A stretch of DNA of 64,000 nt from an uncultured Clostridia bacterium. GTDB taxonomy: Bacteria > Bacillota > Clostridia > Christensenellales > Borkfalkiaceae. The DNA is taken from the NCBI GenBank assembly GCA_944337235.1, contig CALVLK010000002.1, forward strand, positions 123,131-187,130, given 5' to 3'. Position numbers and translations under genes: made by a program. The notes under the pieces are model-generated. The model was given only the letters and a program-made list of their open reading frames with translations, was not told the origin of the DNA and did no database searches. This document shows positions 1 to 9,600 of the stretch, piece after piece; position 1 is the stretch's first letter, and every line of letters starts with the position of its first letter.

Positions 1-438
1 CGTGGTGTGCAGGATCTTGTCGAACAAAATGCTGCTGTCGTACACCCGGTACACCTCGCCGAGAATAAAATGCGCAAAGATGAAGAGATAGATGACGACG
101 AGCAGATAGCTCGGGATGTGCAGCTTGAACCGCTTGCGGAAGATGACAAAGGCGAAAAAGCAGAGCAGCGCCAGAACGCTCATGAGCAGCTGGTTGAGCG
201 TCGTCTCCAGCGAAGCCAGCGAATCGTCGATCAGAAACATGACGACGGAGGCGACGCCGGAGAAAAAGACGAGCGCGGTCATGACGACGAGGATCCACCA
301 GAGCACCAGATTTACCTTGTGCCCGCGCCTAAGCTGGCCGTATTCCTCTTCGACCCACAGCGCCTTCTGCTCCTCCGTCAGCGCGGTTTTGTTATCGTTT
401 TCCATTCTGTTGTTTTCGTTCATATCGTTCTCACTCAT
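1..438 (-). CDS. Partial multi-TM membrane protein (3' end beyond left edge)
   Basis: The reading frame starts with ATG at 438 and is still open at base 1, so only the first 146 codons are seen. The N-terminal 40 residues are polar and acidic (begins MSENDMNENN). Three hydrophobic segments follow, at about residues 45-70, 82-98 and 107-127. The last visible residues (VYRVYDSSILFDKILHT) resemble the loop before a further membrane helix in small uncharacterised integral membrane proteins, but I cannot assign a family with confidence. It starts 2 bases after the stop codon of the upstream LRR lipoprotein gene, so the two are probably co-transcribed and translationally coupled. Function unknown. 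Confidence 0.75.
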   Translation of the reverse strand, partial: MSENDMNENNRMENDNKTALTEEQKALWVEEEYGQLRRGHKVNLVLWWILVVMTALVFFSGVASVVMFLIDDSLASLETTLNQLLMSVLALLCFFAFVIFRKRFKLHIPSYLLVVIYLFIFAHFILGEVYRVYDSSILFDKILHTT

Positions 439-440
439 AT

Positions 441-2303
441 TCAGCTTACCTTTATCCAGATAAAATCGGTGTAGGTCTGCGTCAGATCGTATGCGATCTC
501 CCGCGCGGTCATCGTGCCGTCGATGGTCTTCGACCTGTAATAGGTCGTAAATTCGTTCTCATAGAGGTGCCAGCGCGACGCGCCGACGAACTGTACCGAG
601 GTCAGCCGGTCGCAATCGAAGAAGGCGCGGATGCCGATCTCGCTCAGGCTTGCGGGCATGACGAGCGCTGTAAGCGAGGCACAGTTTTCAAACGCATAGT
701 CGCCGATGCGCACAAGCCCCTCCGGCAACGCGATCTCGTTAAGCGCGGCGCAGGAATGGAAGGCATAGCCCTCGATGACCTGCAGCGCGGCGGGCAGATC
801 CACCCGCTCCAGCGCGGTACAGTCGGCAAAGGTGCCGCATTCGATGCGCGTGATCGCGTCGGGCAGTGCGATCTCAACAAGCGAAGTGCAGCCGTAGAAG
901 GCATACGCCCCCATCTGCGTCACGCTGTCGGGCAGTTCCACCGCCGTGAGTGCAGTGCAGTCGGAAAAGGCGCGGCAGGCGAGCATTCTTGTGCCCTCCC
1001 GCACGGAAAACACGCCAGACGTCTGCTGCGGGACGGAGAGCAGGATGTTGCCCAGATAGAGCGCCCCCTCGGCCGTGCGGTTGGATGCCGCATCAAAGAA
1101 CGCCGTCCCCTCCAGTACGCCGCCGCCCAGGTAGGTGATGATGTCGCTCGTGTAGGCAACATTCGCAAGCGCCGTACAGTCGGTGAAGGCATAGTCGCCC
1201 CACACGCATACACCCGCGAGAAAGTTGACCTCCTCCAGCGCATAACAGCGGAAGAAGGCGTAGTTCCCCAACGTGACGACCCCGCTTCCGCCCTCCTGAA
1301 TGGCGTGCGTGAGGGCATGGCACTCCGCAAACGCCCAGGGCGCGATCTCGCTGATATCGGCGGGCAGAAAAACGTCGGTCAGCCCGCCGCAGGCATAAAA
1401 GCTGCCTAAGGAGAGCTGCGTCCCCGCAGGCAGCACAAGCGTTCCGATCAGATCGCAGCCTGCAAAGGCATATTCGCCCACTTTGCCGCCCGCGGCAAAA
1501 GAGACGCTCTTCAGCTGCGTACAGTAGCGGAAGGCCTCCTTGCCGATCGCACAGCCCTCCCCCGCTATGGCGACGGAGACGAGCGCCGCGTCGCGGTAAA
1601 ATGCCCGTTCCGCGACCGAGACGACGGCCTTCCCCTGATAATATGCGGGGATGACGAGGGCAAGATCTTCGCTTTTCCCCCGCCCCGTCACGACGAGTCC
1701 GTCTTCGCCCTCCTCATAGGAGAGCCCCTCCGATCCGCCGCCCTCGTAGCCGCAGACGGTACAGGCATTGCCCTGCCAGGTATGCTCCCGCTCCTCGATG
1801 ACGCCGCATGCGTCACAGCGCACGAAATGCAGAGCGGGCGTATGGGTCATCAGCGACCAGCTGTGGCCGTATGCCGCAATCTCCTCCGCAGGCGTGAGCG
1901 TCTCGCCGCAGACGGCGCAGATCTCGCACTCCGTCGCACCCGCCTGCGTACAGGTGGCCTCGACTGCCGCCACCGTGACGGGGGTATGGCCGTACGCCGC
2001 GATCTCCTCCGCGGGCGTGATCGCCTCGCCGCAGACGGCGCAGATTTCATGCTCCGTACTGCCCGCCTGTGTACAGGTGGCTTCAACTTCCGCCACCGTG
2101 ACGAGGACGTGCCCGCGCGCGGGCAGCGTGATCTCTTCCCGCTCTCCGCATTCACAGGTGCGCACAAAGACGGACGGCTCTTCGCAGCCGACGGGTTCGG
2201 GTATCCACGCGCCAAATTCATGACTGTGCAACAAAGAGCACCCGGCAAGGCACCCCGCAGCAAGCATGGCAACGCCCGCAACAAGCATCAGCCTTTTTCG
2301 CAT
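441..2303 (-). CDS. BspA-like leucine-rich-repeat lipoprotein with N-terminal cysteine repeats
   Basis: 620 residues. An N-terminal signal peptide ends in a lipobox (LAGC, Cys about 22), so export and lipid anchoring on the cell surface are expected. Residues about 27-190 hold a repeated Cys-rich module: pairs of CxxC spaced by a segment ending in GH, with two near-identical copies (key residues ATCTQAG...ICAVCGE...AYGH) and two diverged ones. From about residue 200 to the end are LRR_5/BspA-type repeats (YAFxxCxxL followed by VxLPxxxxxIG). Such proteins usually mediate adhesion or protein binding at the surface; the ligand is unknown. A strong AAGGAG ribosome site sits 9 bases before the ATG. 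It is followed after 2 bases by the partial membrane protein. Confidence 0.9.
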   Translation of the reverse strand: MRKRLMLVAGVAMLAAGCLAGCSLLHSHEFGAWIPEPVGCEEPSVFVRTCECGEREEITLPARGHVLVTVAEVEATCTQAGSTEHEICAVCGEAITPAEEIAAYGHTPVTVAAVEATCTQAGATECEICAVCGETLTPAEEIAAYGHSWSLMTHTPALHFVRCDACGVIEEREHTWQGNACTVCGYEGGGSEGLSYEEGEDGLVVTGRGKSEDLALVIPAYYQGKAVVSVAERAFYRDAALVSVAIAGEGCAIGKEAFRYCTQLKSVSFAAGGKVGEYAFAGCDLIGTLVLPAGTQLSLGSFYACGGLTDVFLPADISEIAPWAFAECHALTHAIQEGGSGVVTLGNYAFFRCYALEEVNFLAGVCVWGDYAFTDCTALANVAYTSDIITYLGGGVLEGTAFFDAASNRTAEGALYLGNILLSVPQQTSGVFSVREGTRMLACRAFSDCTALTAVELPDSVTQMGAYAFYGCTSLVEIALPDAITRIECGTFADCTALERVDLPAALQVIEGYAFHSCAALNEIALPEGLVRIGDYAFENCASLTALVMPASLSEIGIRAFFDCDRLTSVQFVGASRWHLYENEFTTYYRSKTIDGTMTAREIAYDLTQTYTDFIWIKVS

Positions 2304-2404
2304 ATGACAAACTCCTTCCGCCCGCCATGCGGGCCGTCAAGGGGAAAACCGCCCGATCCCCTTCCGCCGCGGGAAATGCCCGCATGCAGAAAGGGCGTAT
2401 ATCC

Positions 2405-2430
2405 AAAAAAGGAACGGTCTGCGCCGTTCC
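2405..2430 (-). terminator. Rho-independent terminator of the Ppx-Maf-MreB operon
   Basis: On the minus strand GGAACGG-CGCAGA-CCGTTCC is followed directly by six Ts (bases 2405-2410 on the plus strand are A). It lies 25 bases after the stop codon of the MreB-like gene. Confidence 0.8.
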
Positions 2431-2454
2431 ATGTTCTGACAGAGCTGTTGCAGC

Positions 2455-3441
2455 CTATTCCATGCGGATCCTGCGGAGCAGCGCTGCATTCCCCACGGCC
2501 CGCCCGCCGCCGAGCACGACGGACATCTGCGGATCACTCGAAATGTGCGCCTCCATCTGCATCTTTTCCGCAACGTATTCGGGCAGCCCCGCAATGCCGC
2601 ACACGCCGCCCGAGAGGTAGAGGCCGTTCTTGCACATCGCCGCCGACACCTCGGCGGGGAGTTTCTTCAGCACAAGATCGGCATATTCGACGATCTTATC
2701 CACATACACGCGGATGGGAAAGACGATGTCGGAGGAGGAAACGGTCACCGAGCGCGGTCTGCCCGTCTGGATATCTCTGCCGTTGATAATGGTGCTCTGA
2801 TTGTCGTCCTCGACAAGGCTCCCCACGGTGTTCTTGAGTTTTTCGCTCGTAAGCGAGCCGATCTTCAGGTTAAAATTTTCCGCGATATGGTCGATGATAT
2901 GGATGTCCATATTGTTGCCGCCCACATTCATCGAAAGGCCCGCGATGATGCCGTCCAGCGAGAACGCGGCGACGGAACTGACGCCCGCCCCGATGTCGAT
3001 GGCGAAGACGGGGTTGGAATCGGAGAGCGGAACATCCTGCCCGAGCGCGCTCAGAAAGGGGACCTCTGCAAAGCTGACGCGTGCGATCCCCGCGGCCTTG
3101 GCGGCGCGGTAGATCTTTTCGCGCGAGGCCACGCTGCACCCGCAGGGGACGCTGAAGAGCGCGTCGACCGAGGTCTTTCCGCCCGTGACCTTCTTCAAGA
3201 AGTACGCAAGCAGGGCGCCCGCCAGCTTTTCGGATACGATCTCGCCCTCATACACGGGGAAGCATACGTCCGTCTGCTCGGCGGTCTTGCCCAAAAGGCG
3301 CTTTGCCTCGTTGCCGAACGCACGCACCTCGCCCGAGTCCTTGGTCACGGTGACGCACGTCGCCTCGGCAAGCACGATGCCGCTGCCGAGCTTAAAGATT
3401 TTGGTGACCGAAGTCCCGAAGTCGATTGCAAGTTTTAACAT
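2455..3441 (-). CDS. MreB-family actin-like protein
   Basis: 328 residues, close to the usual 335-345 of MreB/Mbl. The actin-fold ATPase signatures are visible: phosphate-1 loop IDFGTSVTKIF near the N terminus, the EAKRLLGKT segment typical of MreB at about 47-55, phosphate-2 loop AIDIGAGVSSVAAF at about 147, and an adenosine-loop LSGGVCGIAG near 275. MreB proteins polymerise under the membrane and direct cell-wall elongation. The sequence is divergent, and the gene sits in an operon with Maf and Ppx/GppA rather than with mreC-mreD, so it may be a paralogue with a specialised role. The start overlaps the end of maf by 7 bases. Family call is firm; exact function is inferred. Confidence 0.8.
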   Translation of the reverse strand: MLKLAIDFGTSVTKIFKLGSGIVLAEATCVTVTKDSGEVRAFGNEAKRLLGKTAEQTDVCFPVYEGEIVSEKLAGALLAYFLKKVTGGKTSVDALFSVPCGCSVASREKIYRAAKAAGIARVSFAEVPFLSALGQDVPLSDSNPVFAIDIGAGVSSVAAFSLDGIIAGLSMNVGGNNMDIHIIDHIAENFNLKIGSLTSEKLKNTVGSLVEDDNQSTIINGRDIQTGRPRSVTVSSSDIVFPIRVYVDKIVEYADLVLKKLPAEVSAAMCKNGLYLSGGVCGIAGLPEYVAEKMQMEAHISSDPQMSVVLGGGRAVGNAALLRRIRME

Positions 3442-3989
3442 AGATGTACTTCCTTTAACATCGAGCGCACCCGCTCTACGGGCAGCCCGATGACGTTAGT
3501 GTAGCTTCCGCTGTATGAACTTACGAGCATTCCGTCCTGAATGCCGTACGCCCCCGCCTTGTCCATGGGGGAGCCGCTCCGGATATACGAGCGGATCGTC
3601 TCTTCCGTAAGAACGCGAAATGTGACCAAAGTTTTGACAACGTCATGCAAAAAATAGTCACAGGACAGCAGACAGACCCCCGTGTACACCGCGTGCGTCC
3701 TGCCGCTGAGCGCCCGCAGCATGCGGGCCGCATCCTCCTTTGAGACAGGCTTTCCAAACTGCCTTCCGTCCAGCGCGACGACGGTGTCGGCGCCCAACAC
3801 GATGTTTTGCGGATAACGCGAAAACACGTCGCGCGCCTTGCCCTCGGCAAACGCAAGCGCCGTTTCTGCGGCGGAAGCGCCCGCCTGTACCTCGGCAAAG
3901 TCAGAGGGGACGATGAGAAAATCCGGTATGATTTGCGCAAGCAGCTCCCGCCGTCTTGGGGAACTGCTTGCAAGGATCAGCTGTTGCAT
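3435..3989 (-). CDS. maf: Maf nucleotide pyrophosphatase
   Basis: 184 residues, full length for the family. The N-terminal SSSPRRRELL loop, the GADTVV motif with its catalytic Asp, and the GKP...A..ML..LSGRTHxVYTGV block are all present. Maf proteins hydrolyse non-canonical or modified NTPs (dTTP/UTP or modified pyrimidines) to monophosphate and PPi in the cytoplasm; in Bacillus maf is linked to septum formation and lies near mreB. Here it begins 2 bases after the Ppx/GppA stop codon and overlaps the MreB-like start by 7 bases, a tightly coupled operon. Confidence 0.93.
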   Translation of the reverse strand: MQQLILASSSPRRRELLAQIIPDFLIVPSDFAEVQAGASAAETALAFAEGKARDVFSRYPQNIVLGADTVVALDGRQFGKPVSKEDAARMLRALSGRTHAVYTGVCLLSCDYFLHDVVKTLVTFRVLTEETIRSYIRSGSPMDKAGAYGIQDGMLVSSYSGSYTNVIGLPVERVRSMLKEVHLC

Positions 3990-3991
3990 GA

Positions 3992-5506
3992 TCAGAGGAT
4001 CTCGAGATTTTTCCGGAAGGTGCGCTTGAACTCTGCATTGGCCTTCATGGCCTGTGCGATCTCGAGCGCGGCGTCGCCGCTCACCTCCGTCTTCATGATG
4101 ACGGAGTCGCCGAGCACGTCGCAGTTGATGCCCTTGACCACCCCCTGCCCGCTCCTGTCGAGGCTTTCGGCGATGCGAAGGAGCACCCCCAGGCGTTTGA
4201 CGACGTCGAGATCTTCCTCCGAGACAATATCTTTATAGCGCGCCCAGTCCGAAGCGAGGATGTCCTCCTTGCGGTAGCACCCCGCCACAAAGGCAGCGAG
4301 CACGATCTCGCGGTGCGTGGCGCCGTAGATGCCGGCGTTGAGAATGATGTAACGACTGTGCTTCTGCCCGTCGTAAAAGCGGATGCGTCCGCCGCAGTCG
4401 TGCAGGCTTGCCGCAATGCGCAGGACCTTCAAATAGGCGCGCGGGAATTTATGCAGCACGCGCAGCTGCTTGAAGAGCTGTATGGAGAGATGCACCACGT
4501 TTTCGGCATGCTGCATATCGCACCCATAGAATTTGATGAGCGTGCTCAGCGAATAGCCCAATACGTCGGAGATGGGGCGTTCGAGCGTGATGGGCAGCAC
4601 CTGATTGAACATGATGCCCTCGCGCAGCCCGCTGCCGCTGAGCTGAAAACTGTCGAAGTGCAGATAGTCGACAAAGGACTTCATGATGGCGAGCGCCGCG
4701 GGCATGATGTCTGCGCGCGCGGGGGAAAGCCCGCGGATGCGCTTGCGCTTTTCCACATCGAGCACGCGCACCATCTCGTAGATGGACTTCAGATCCTCGG
4801 TCGCAAAGGTATAATTATGCACGATGCTGAGCGGATACTTGCGCACGAGGCGGTGAATCTTGTACAGATTGCGGAAGGAGCCGCCCACGCCGATCATCTG
4901 CGTGTCCGGCTCGACCTCGTTCAGCCACTCTACCTTCTTGAACTGCTCGGTAAAAAACTCCTCGATCTTTGCCGTCTGCTCCGCGGGGGAGACGCCGTCG
5001 TCGGCAAAGAGATCGGTGAGCGTCACCGCGCCGAAGGAGAGCGAGGCATAGTGCAGCACGGTGCGGCGGTTGTAATATACGATCTTGGTGCTGCCGCCGC
5101 CGATCTCGAGAATGATGCCCTTGGGGATATCCATCGAGTTGATGACGCCGCGGTAGACGAGCGTAGCCTCCTCCTCTTCGGAGAGTACGCTCACCTTCAG
5201 CCCGCAGGTCGCCTGGATCTCGTCCAGAAAGGAGCGCTGATTTTTTGCACGGCGAACCGCCGCCGTGGCAACGGCGATGATCTGCTCCACCCCGTCGGCG
5301 TCGCATAGTTTTTTGAACATTTTGAGCGTCTTGATGGTCTCTGCCACCCTCTGCGGCTTCAGAAAACCATCCCTGTCCATATCCTGCCCGAGCCGCACGC
5401 TCTCCTTCAGCTCGTCCTCGACCATGAAATAGCCCTCTTCAAAGATATTGACGATGACAAGGCGCGCAGAATTGGATCCTAAATCTATGATTCCTATCTT
5501 TCTCAA
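3992..5506 (-). CDS. Ppx/GppA-family exopolyphosphatase with C-terminal HD-like domain
   Basis: 504 residues. Residues 1 to about 300 form the actin-like Ppx/GppA domain (IIDLGSNSARLVI, ILEIGGGSTKIVYY, GVGGSFRNLYKI). Residues about 315-490 are helical with an HD-like core (SLHDCGGRIRFYDGQKHSRYI). Members hydrolyse polyphosphate or pppGpp and tune the stringent response. The start codon is TTG at 5506, supported by an AAGGAAGG ribosome site and by alignment of the following IGIIDLGSN block. It is the first gene of the ppx-maf-mreB-like operon, and a promoter is visible upstream. Confidence 0.9.
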   Translation of the reverse strand: MRKIGIIDLGSNSARLVIVNIFEEGYFMVEDELKESVRLGQDMDRDGFLKPQRVAETIKTLKMFKKLCDADGVEQIIAVATAAVRRAKNQRSFLDEIQATCGLKVSVLSEEEEATLVYRGVINSMDIPKGIILEIGGGSTKIVYYNRRTVLHYASLSFGAVTLTDLFADDGVSPAEQTAKIEEFFTEQFKKVEWLNEVEPDTQMIGVGGSFRNLYKIHRLVRKYPLSIVHNYTFATEDLKSIYEMVRVLDVEKRKRIRGLSPARADIMPAALAIMKSFVDYLHFDSFQLSGSGLREGIMFNQVLPITLERPISDVLGYSLSTLIKFYGCDMQHAENVVHLSIQLFKQLRVLHKFPRAYLKVLRIAASLHDCGGRIRFYDGQKHSRYIILNAGIYGATHREIVLAAFVAGCYRKEDILASDWARYKDIVSEEDLDVVKRLGVLLRIAESLDRSGQGVVKGINCDVLGDSVIMKTEVSGDAALEIAQAMKANAEFKRTFRKNLEIL

Positions 5507-5595
5507 TGCTGATCCTTCCTTTCCCTGCGAAGATCTTCCCTGATCCCGAGGATTTTTAGTATAAGGTACCCATCATATGCCTATCTTACTGGAGT

Positions 5596-5624
5596 ATTTT
5601 AACACATGAATTACGATTTGTCCA
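5596..5624 (-). promoter_or_regulatory. Sigma-A-like promoter of the Ppx operon
   Basis: On the minus strand TGGACA (5619-5624) and TAAAAT (5596-5601) are separated by 17 bases, about 90 bases before the TTG start codon. Confidence 0.6.
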
Positions 5625-5679
5625 TACCCTTTTTGAAAAAATTTTCCCGTTTCACAAAAAAATCCCCGTTCAGGCGGTT

Positions 5680-6072
5680 TCAGGCGGCACGGTGCGCCCG
5701 CTTCTCCTGCCAACCGCGCAAAAGGCGGTATCCCTGCGCCAGCGAGAGCACAAGCAAAAAGGCGCCGAAGGCGCGGCGCAGCAGCGCGGCGGGCAGGCAC
5801 ACCGAAAGCAGCGCGCCCAGCGCCGAAAAGAGCAGCGCGCCCGGCACAAGCGCCAAAAGCCCCGCCCCCTCCACGCGGCGGGCGCGGATGTGCACGGAAA
5901 GCGCGATGAGCGACATGGGCAGAAAGGACAGAAGATTCAGCCCCTGCGCCGTATGCTGCGGAAGCCCGCACACGAGCGCAAGCAGCGGGATGAGCGCCGT
6001 TCCGCCGCCCATGCCCATGCCGCCCGGCACCCCGCCCGCGACGCCGCACAAAAAAAGCAGCCAGAACGCCAT
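5680..6072 (-). CDS. TauE/SafE-family half-size permease, second subunit
   Basis: 130 residues starting MAFWLLFLCGVAGGVPGG. Four hydrophobic segments and the glycine-rich motif GMGMGGGTALIPLL are typical of one half of a TauE/SafE (sulfite/organosulfonate or acetate-type anion exporter) protein, which normally has about 250 residues and two such halves. Start and stop codons of the two halves overlap (TGATG at 6070-6074), so the subunits are translationally coupled and probably assemble as a heterodimer. Substrate unknown. The longer open frame reaching 6372 is only antisense or out-of-frame space. Confidence 0.82.
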   Translation of the reverse strand: MAFWLLFLCGVAGGVPGGMGMGGGTALIPLLALVCGLPQHTAQGLNLLSFLPMSLIALSVHIRARRVEGAGLLALVPGALLFSALGALLSVCLPAALLRRAFGAFLLVLSLAQGYRLLRGWQEKRAHRAA

Positions 6073-6431
6073 CAGAGGACCATCCTGATGCCGCAGATCA
6101 GCATGAGCACGGCAAAGATCGCCTCTGTGAGGGTGGCGGAGAGCTTGCCGAGCAGCCGCGCACCCAGCGCCCCGCCCAGCGCCACACCCAGCGCCACGGG
6201 GACAAGCAGGGCGGGCGAGATCCCGCCGCCCATCAGGTACACCGCCCCGCCCGAAAGCGAGGCGGGGGCGATGACGGCGATCGCCGTGGCATGCGCCTTC
6301 TGTACGCCCAGCCCCGTCTTTTTGAGCAGCGGAACGGCAAGCATGCCCCCTCCGCCGCCGAGCAGCCCGCACACGCAGCCGATCGCGCTGCCCGCAAACA
6401 GGCGCATTCCCGTTTTTTTGGAGATTTTCAT
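6072..6431 (-). CDS. TauE/SafE-family half-size permease, first subunit
   Basis: 119 residues if started at the ATG at 6431, which has a GAGGTGG ribosome site directly upstream; a GTG at 6437 would add two residues. The motif GLLGGGGGMLAVPLL at about residues 22-36 is the hallmark glycine-rich loop of TauE/SafE proteins, and four hydrophobic stretches follow. It is the N-terminal half-transporter partner of the downstream 130-residue protein. The predicted job is export of a small sulfur-containing or carboxylic anion across the cytoplasmic membrane. Confidence 0.82.
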   Translation of the reverse strand: MKISKKTGMRLFAGSAIGCVCGLLGGGGGMLAVPLLKKTGLGVQKAHATAIAVIAPASLSGGAVYLMGGGISPALLVPVALGVALGGALGARLLGKLSATLTEAIFAVLMLICGIRMVL

Positions 6432-6532
6432 GTCCACCTCATCTTTTCATCGAATTTATACTCTGTTCCGTTCTCAGTTTGCCCCATACGAAAAAAACTT
6501 TGCCTTTTTTGCACGTTTTCGCGTGGAATTGC

Positions 6533-6561
6533 TTGCAAGCAGAGGCGTTTTGTATTAAAAT
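6533..6561 (+). promoter_or_regulatory. Sigma-A-like promoter for the 1196-residue surface protein
   Basis: TTGCAA (6533-6538), 17-base spacer, TAAAAT (6556-6561), about 80 bases before the preferred ATG. Confidence 0.65.
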
Positions 6562-6642
6562 AGATACATATTGCTGAAATCAGGCCCGGCGCCGTCGGCA
6601 TTGCCGTACGGGGATCCGGGCAATAAAGAAAAAGGGTGTTAT

Positions 6643-9600
6643 ATGGCAAAATTTTCTAAGACAAGCAAATGGAAAAAGCGCACGCTGACGGCGCTCTCCA
6701 TCGCTCTTGCGTCCTCGTTCACGCTCGGGCTTCTTGCCGCCTGCACAACGGAGGAGACCACGCCGGAGGAGGATGACAGCACCGTTTCCGCAACCGATAC
6801 GCAGCTGCTGAGGAACGGCAACTTTGAATTTTATAATGAAAAGGAGACGGAGATCGCCGAGCGGCTCACGCTCATCAACTCTCCGACCAGCTGGGCGTTT
6901 ACGTCCGGTTCCCCCTCCTCCACGACGACCTCCGGCGTCATCGACGCAAGCGAAGAGGCGTGGGGCGACCTCACCCGCTCGGGCGGCTACAACTTTACGA
7001 CTTACACCTATTCCGGCGAAAACGACGACTACGACGGGGAGGAAGTGACGACCTTCGCCTCGATCGCAGACGCGATGGCGCACTGGACGGACGAAAATGT
7101 TTCGGCATACGACAAGCTGTATTTCCTCGAGATCTACGGCGACGACATCGACGAGCTGGACGAGACCTCTGCCGAGGCGGAGTTCTTCGCCGAATACGAC
7201 TACGGCATCGACTATGAGGATGTGCGCTATCTGACCGAGGCCTGCTCGAACGGGCGCGACTTCCGCCTGCACGAGGGCGTTGCCGAGGACGAAACGGGCG
7301 TGCTCATGCTGCACAACACCGTCACCTCGAACAACGTGGTCGGCACGGCGCAGTATTACACCTCCGCCACGACGATCACCATTCCCGCGGGGGCGGCTGC
7401 CTCCCTCTCTGTCTGGGTCAAAACGGACAACCTCTATCACTATATCTCTACCGACAACGAAAATCCCACGCAGACGGGCACGCCCGTATCGCAGCGTGCG
7501 GGTGCGTACATCGGCGTGACGAACACGGTGGGCGGCACCACGCTCGACCAGATGCAGATCAAGAACATCAACACGCAGGGCGAGTGGCAGCAGTACAACC
7601 TGTATGTGCGCGCGAGCACCTATGCGACGACGACCTTCCGCATCGTGCTCGGCCTCGGGCAGGGCAGCTCCTCCGACAGATATTATAACGTCAACGGCTA
7701 TGCCTTCTTCGACGACCTCACCTGCGAGCTGATCACGGGCGAGGAATATGAGGAGGCGGTCGGCACCAAGGAGGCGCCCGCAAACGACGCGCGCGTATGC
7801 GCCATCTCCGACAGCGCGGAAGAGAAACAGTTCGACATGGATCGCGAGACGGCGGACACCTTCGCGCTCGACCTTTATGCCGCCTTTGAGGCGGACGGGG
7901 CGCTGCTCTCCGGCGCAGAGATCGGCCTGACCGAGGAGCGCTCGGGCAGCAGAGTGTATACGAGTGAGCGCTTCGGCCTGGGCGACGACGAGAACAACTT
8001 TGCTCAGCTCACCACGCTGGGCGCGATCGCGGCCTCTTCCAACCGCTATCTGCAGAACGTATATACCAACGACATCGAGGGCAAATATCCCTTCGGCGGC
8101 GACGACAGCGAGATCCTCATGCTCATGTCGGCAAACGGCGCCGCATATACCGCAAAACTTGCCGAACTCACGCTGGGCGCCGATGAGCGCATGCTCGTCT
8201 CCTTCTTTGTGAAGACGAGCTCGATCCCGAGCGGATACAGCGGCGCAACGGCAAGCGTTGTGGAACTGCTCGACGGCGCGGCGCTGAACACGACCTCCAT
8301 CTCGGCGTTCGACTCCACGACCATCGACACGGTGGACATCGACTCCTCCGTCGAAGAGAAGACGGACATCTATGACGGATGGGTGCAGTGCTTCTTCTTC
8401 ATCGAAAACGACACGAAATACGAGCGCACCTTCCGCATCGATCTCTCTTACGGGCCCACGACCATCACGGGCACGACGCGGACGAGCTATTGCGACGGCT
8501 ATGCCGCATTCACCAACTTCGAAACAAAGACGCTGACGAGCACCGAGCTCAGCTATGCGACGACGGGCGACCAGGCGGTCTCCGTGAGCCTGACGGGCGA
8601 AACGGAGGAGACGAGATCGTTCGACAGCGTCTCGGCAACGGGGCAGAAGGACATTGAAACGGGTCTTGCCCTTCCCGCCGCATTCACGGGCGTGCTCGGC
8701 GGCAGCAAGTTCGTCACGAGCAACGGCGCGGATAACATCAAGCCCGAATCGGTATATACCGGCCTGCTCTCCTCCCGCTATGCAGAGAACTATTTCAATT
8801 CGGAAGCGGCATGGAAAGACATCCTCGGCGCAGACGCAGCGGGGGATGCGGACAGCTGGTGGAACGACGTATTCGGCAATGCGCGCCAGCCGCTCGTCAT
8901 TGCCAACGGCGAAGAGGCCTCTTACGGGTACTTCTCCTCCAACCTGACCGTTGCGGCGTCCTCCTATCAGCAGATCAGCCTGCGCGTGCGCGTATCCGAG
9001 GGCGCGAAGGCGTATATCTACCTGACCAACCTCACCAATGCGACCACGGCGTCTGAACTGCTCAGCCCGAGCGCCCCGCTTGTGACCTTCTGGTACAACG
9101 ACGAGGGCGACATCTGCAGCATCGATCCCACGTCGGACGACTACAACCGCCGCACGCACGTGCTGTTTACCCTTCAGGAGAACGGCCTGTATCAGCGCAC
9201 GGACGGGTCTGACGAGACCTACTACGCAAACCTTTACAACTACGAAACGGACGAAGAAGGCAACCTCGTCACGGCGGACGGCACCATCGCCTTCTATGCC
9301 AACGAGGGCACGTTCTACGCCTACTACGACGAAGAGACGGATACCTATTCCCAGCCCGTGGAAAACCTTCCCACCGAAGTGGACGGCACCACGATCACGC
9401 GTTACGACTTCCGCAACACCACGATGCCGCAGTCTCAGATCGTTGTGGACAATACAGATGGCAGCCTGCCCGGCTGGGTCACGGTGAGCTTCTATGTCGC
9501 AACGGGCGACGAGGAACTGACCTACCGCCTGGAGGTATTCAGCGGCGACCGCCTTGGGACCGATCCCAACCCCGCGGACAGCTACGTCCTCTTTGACAAC

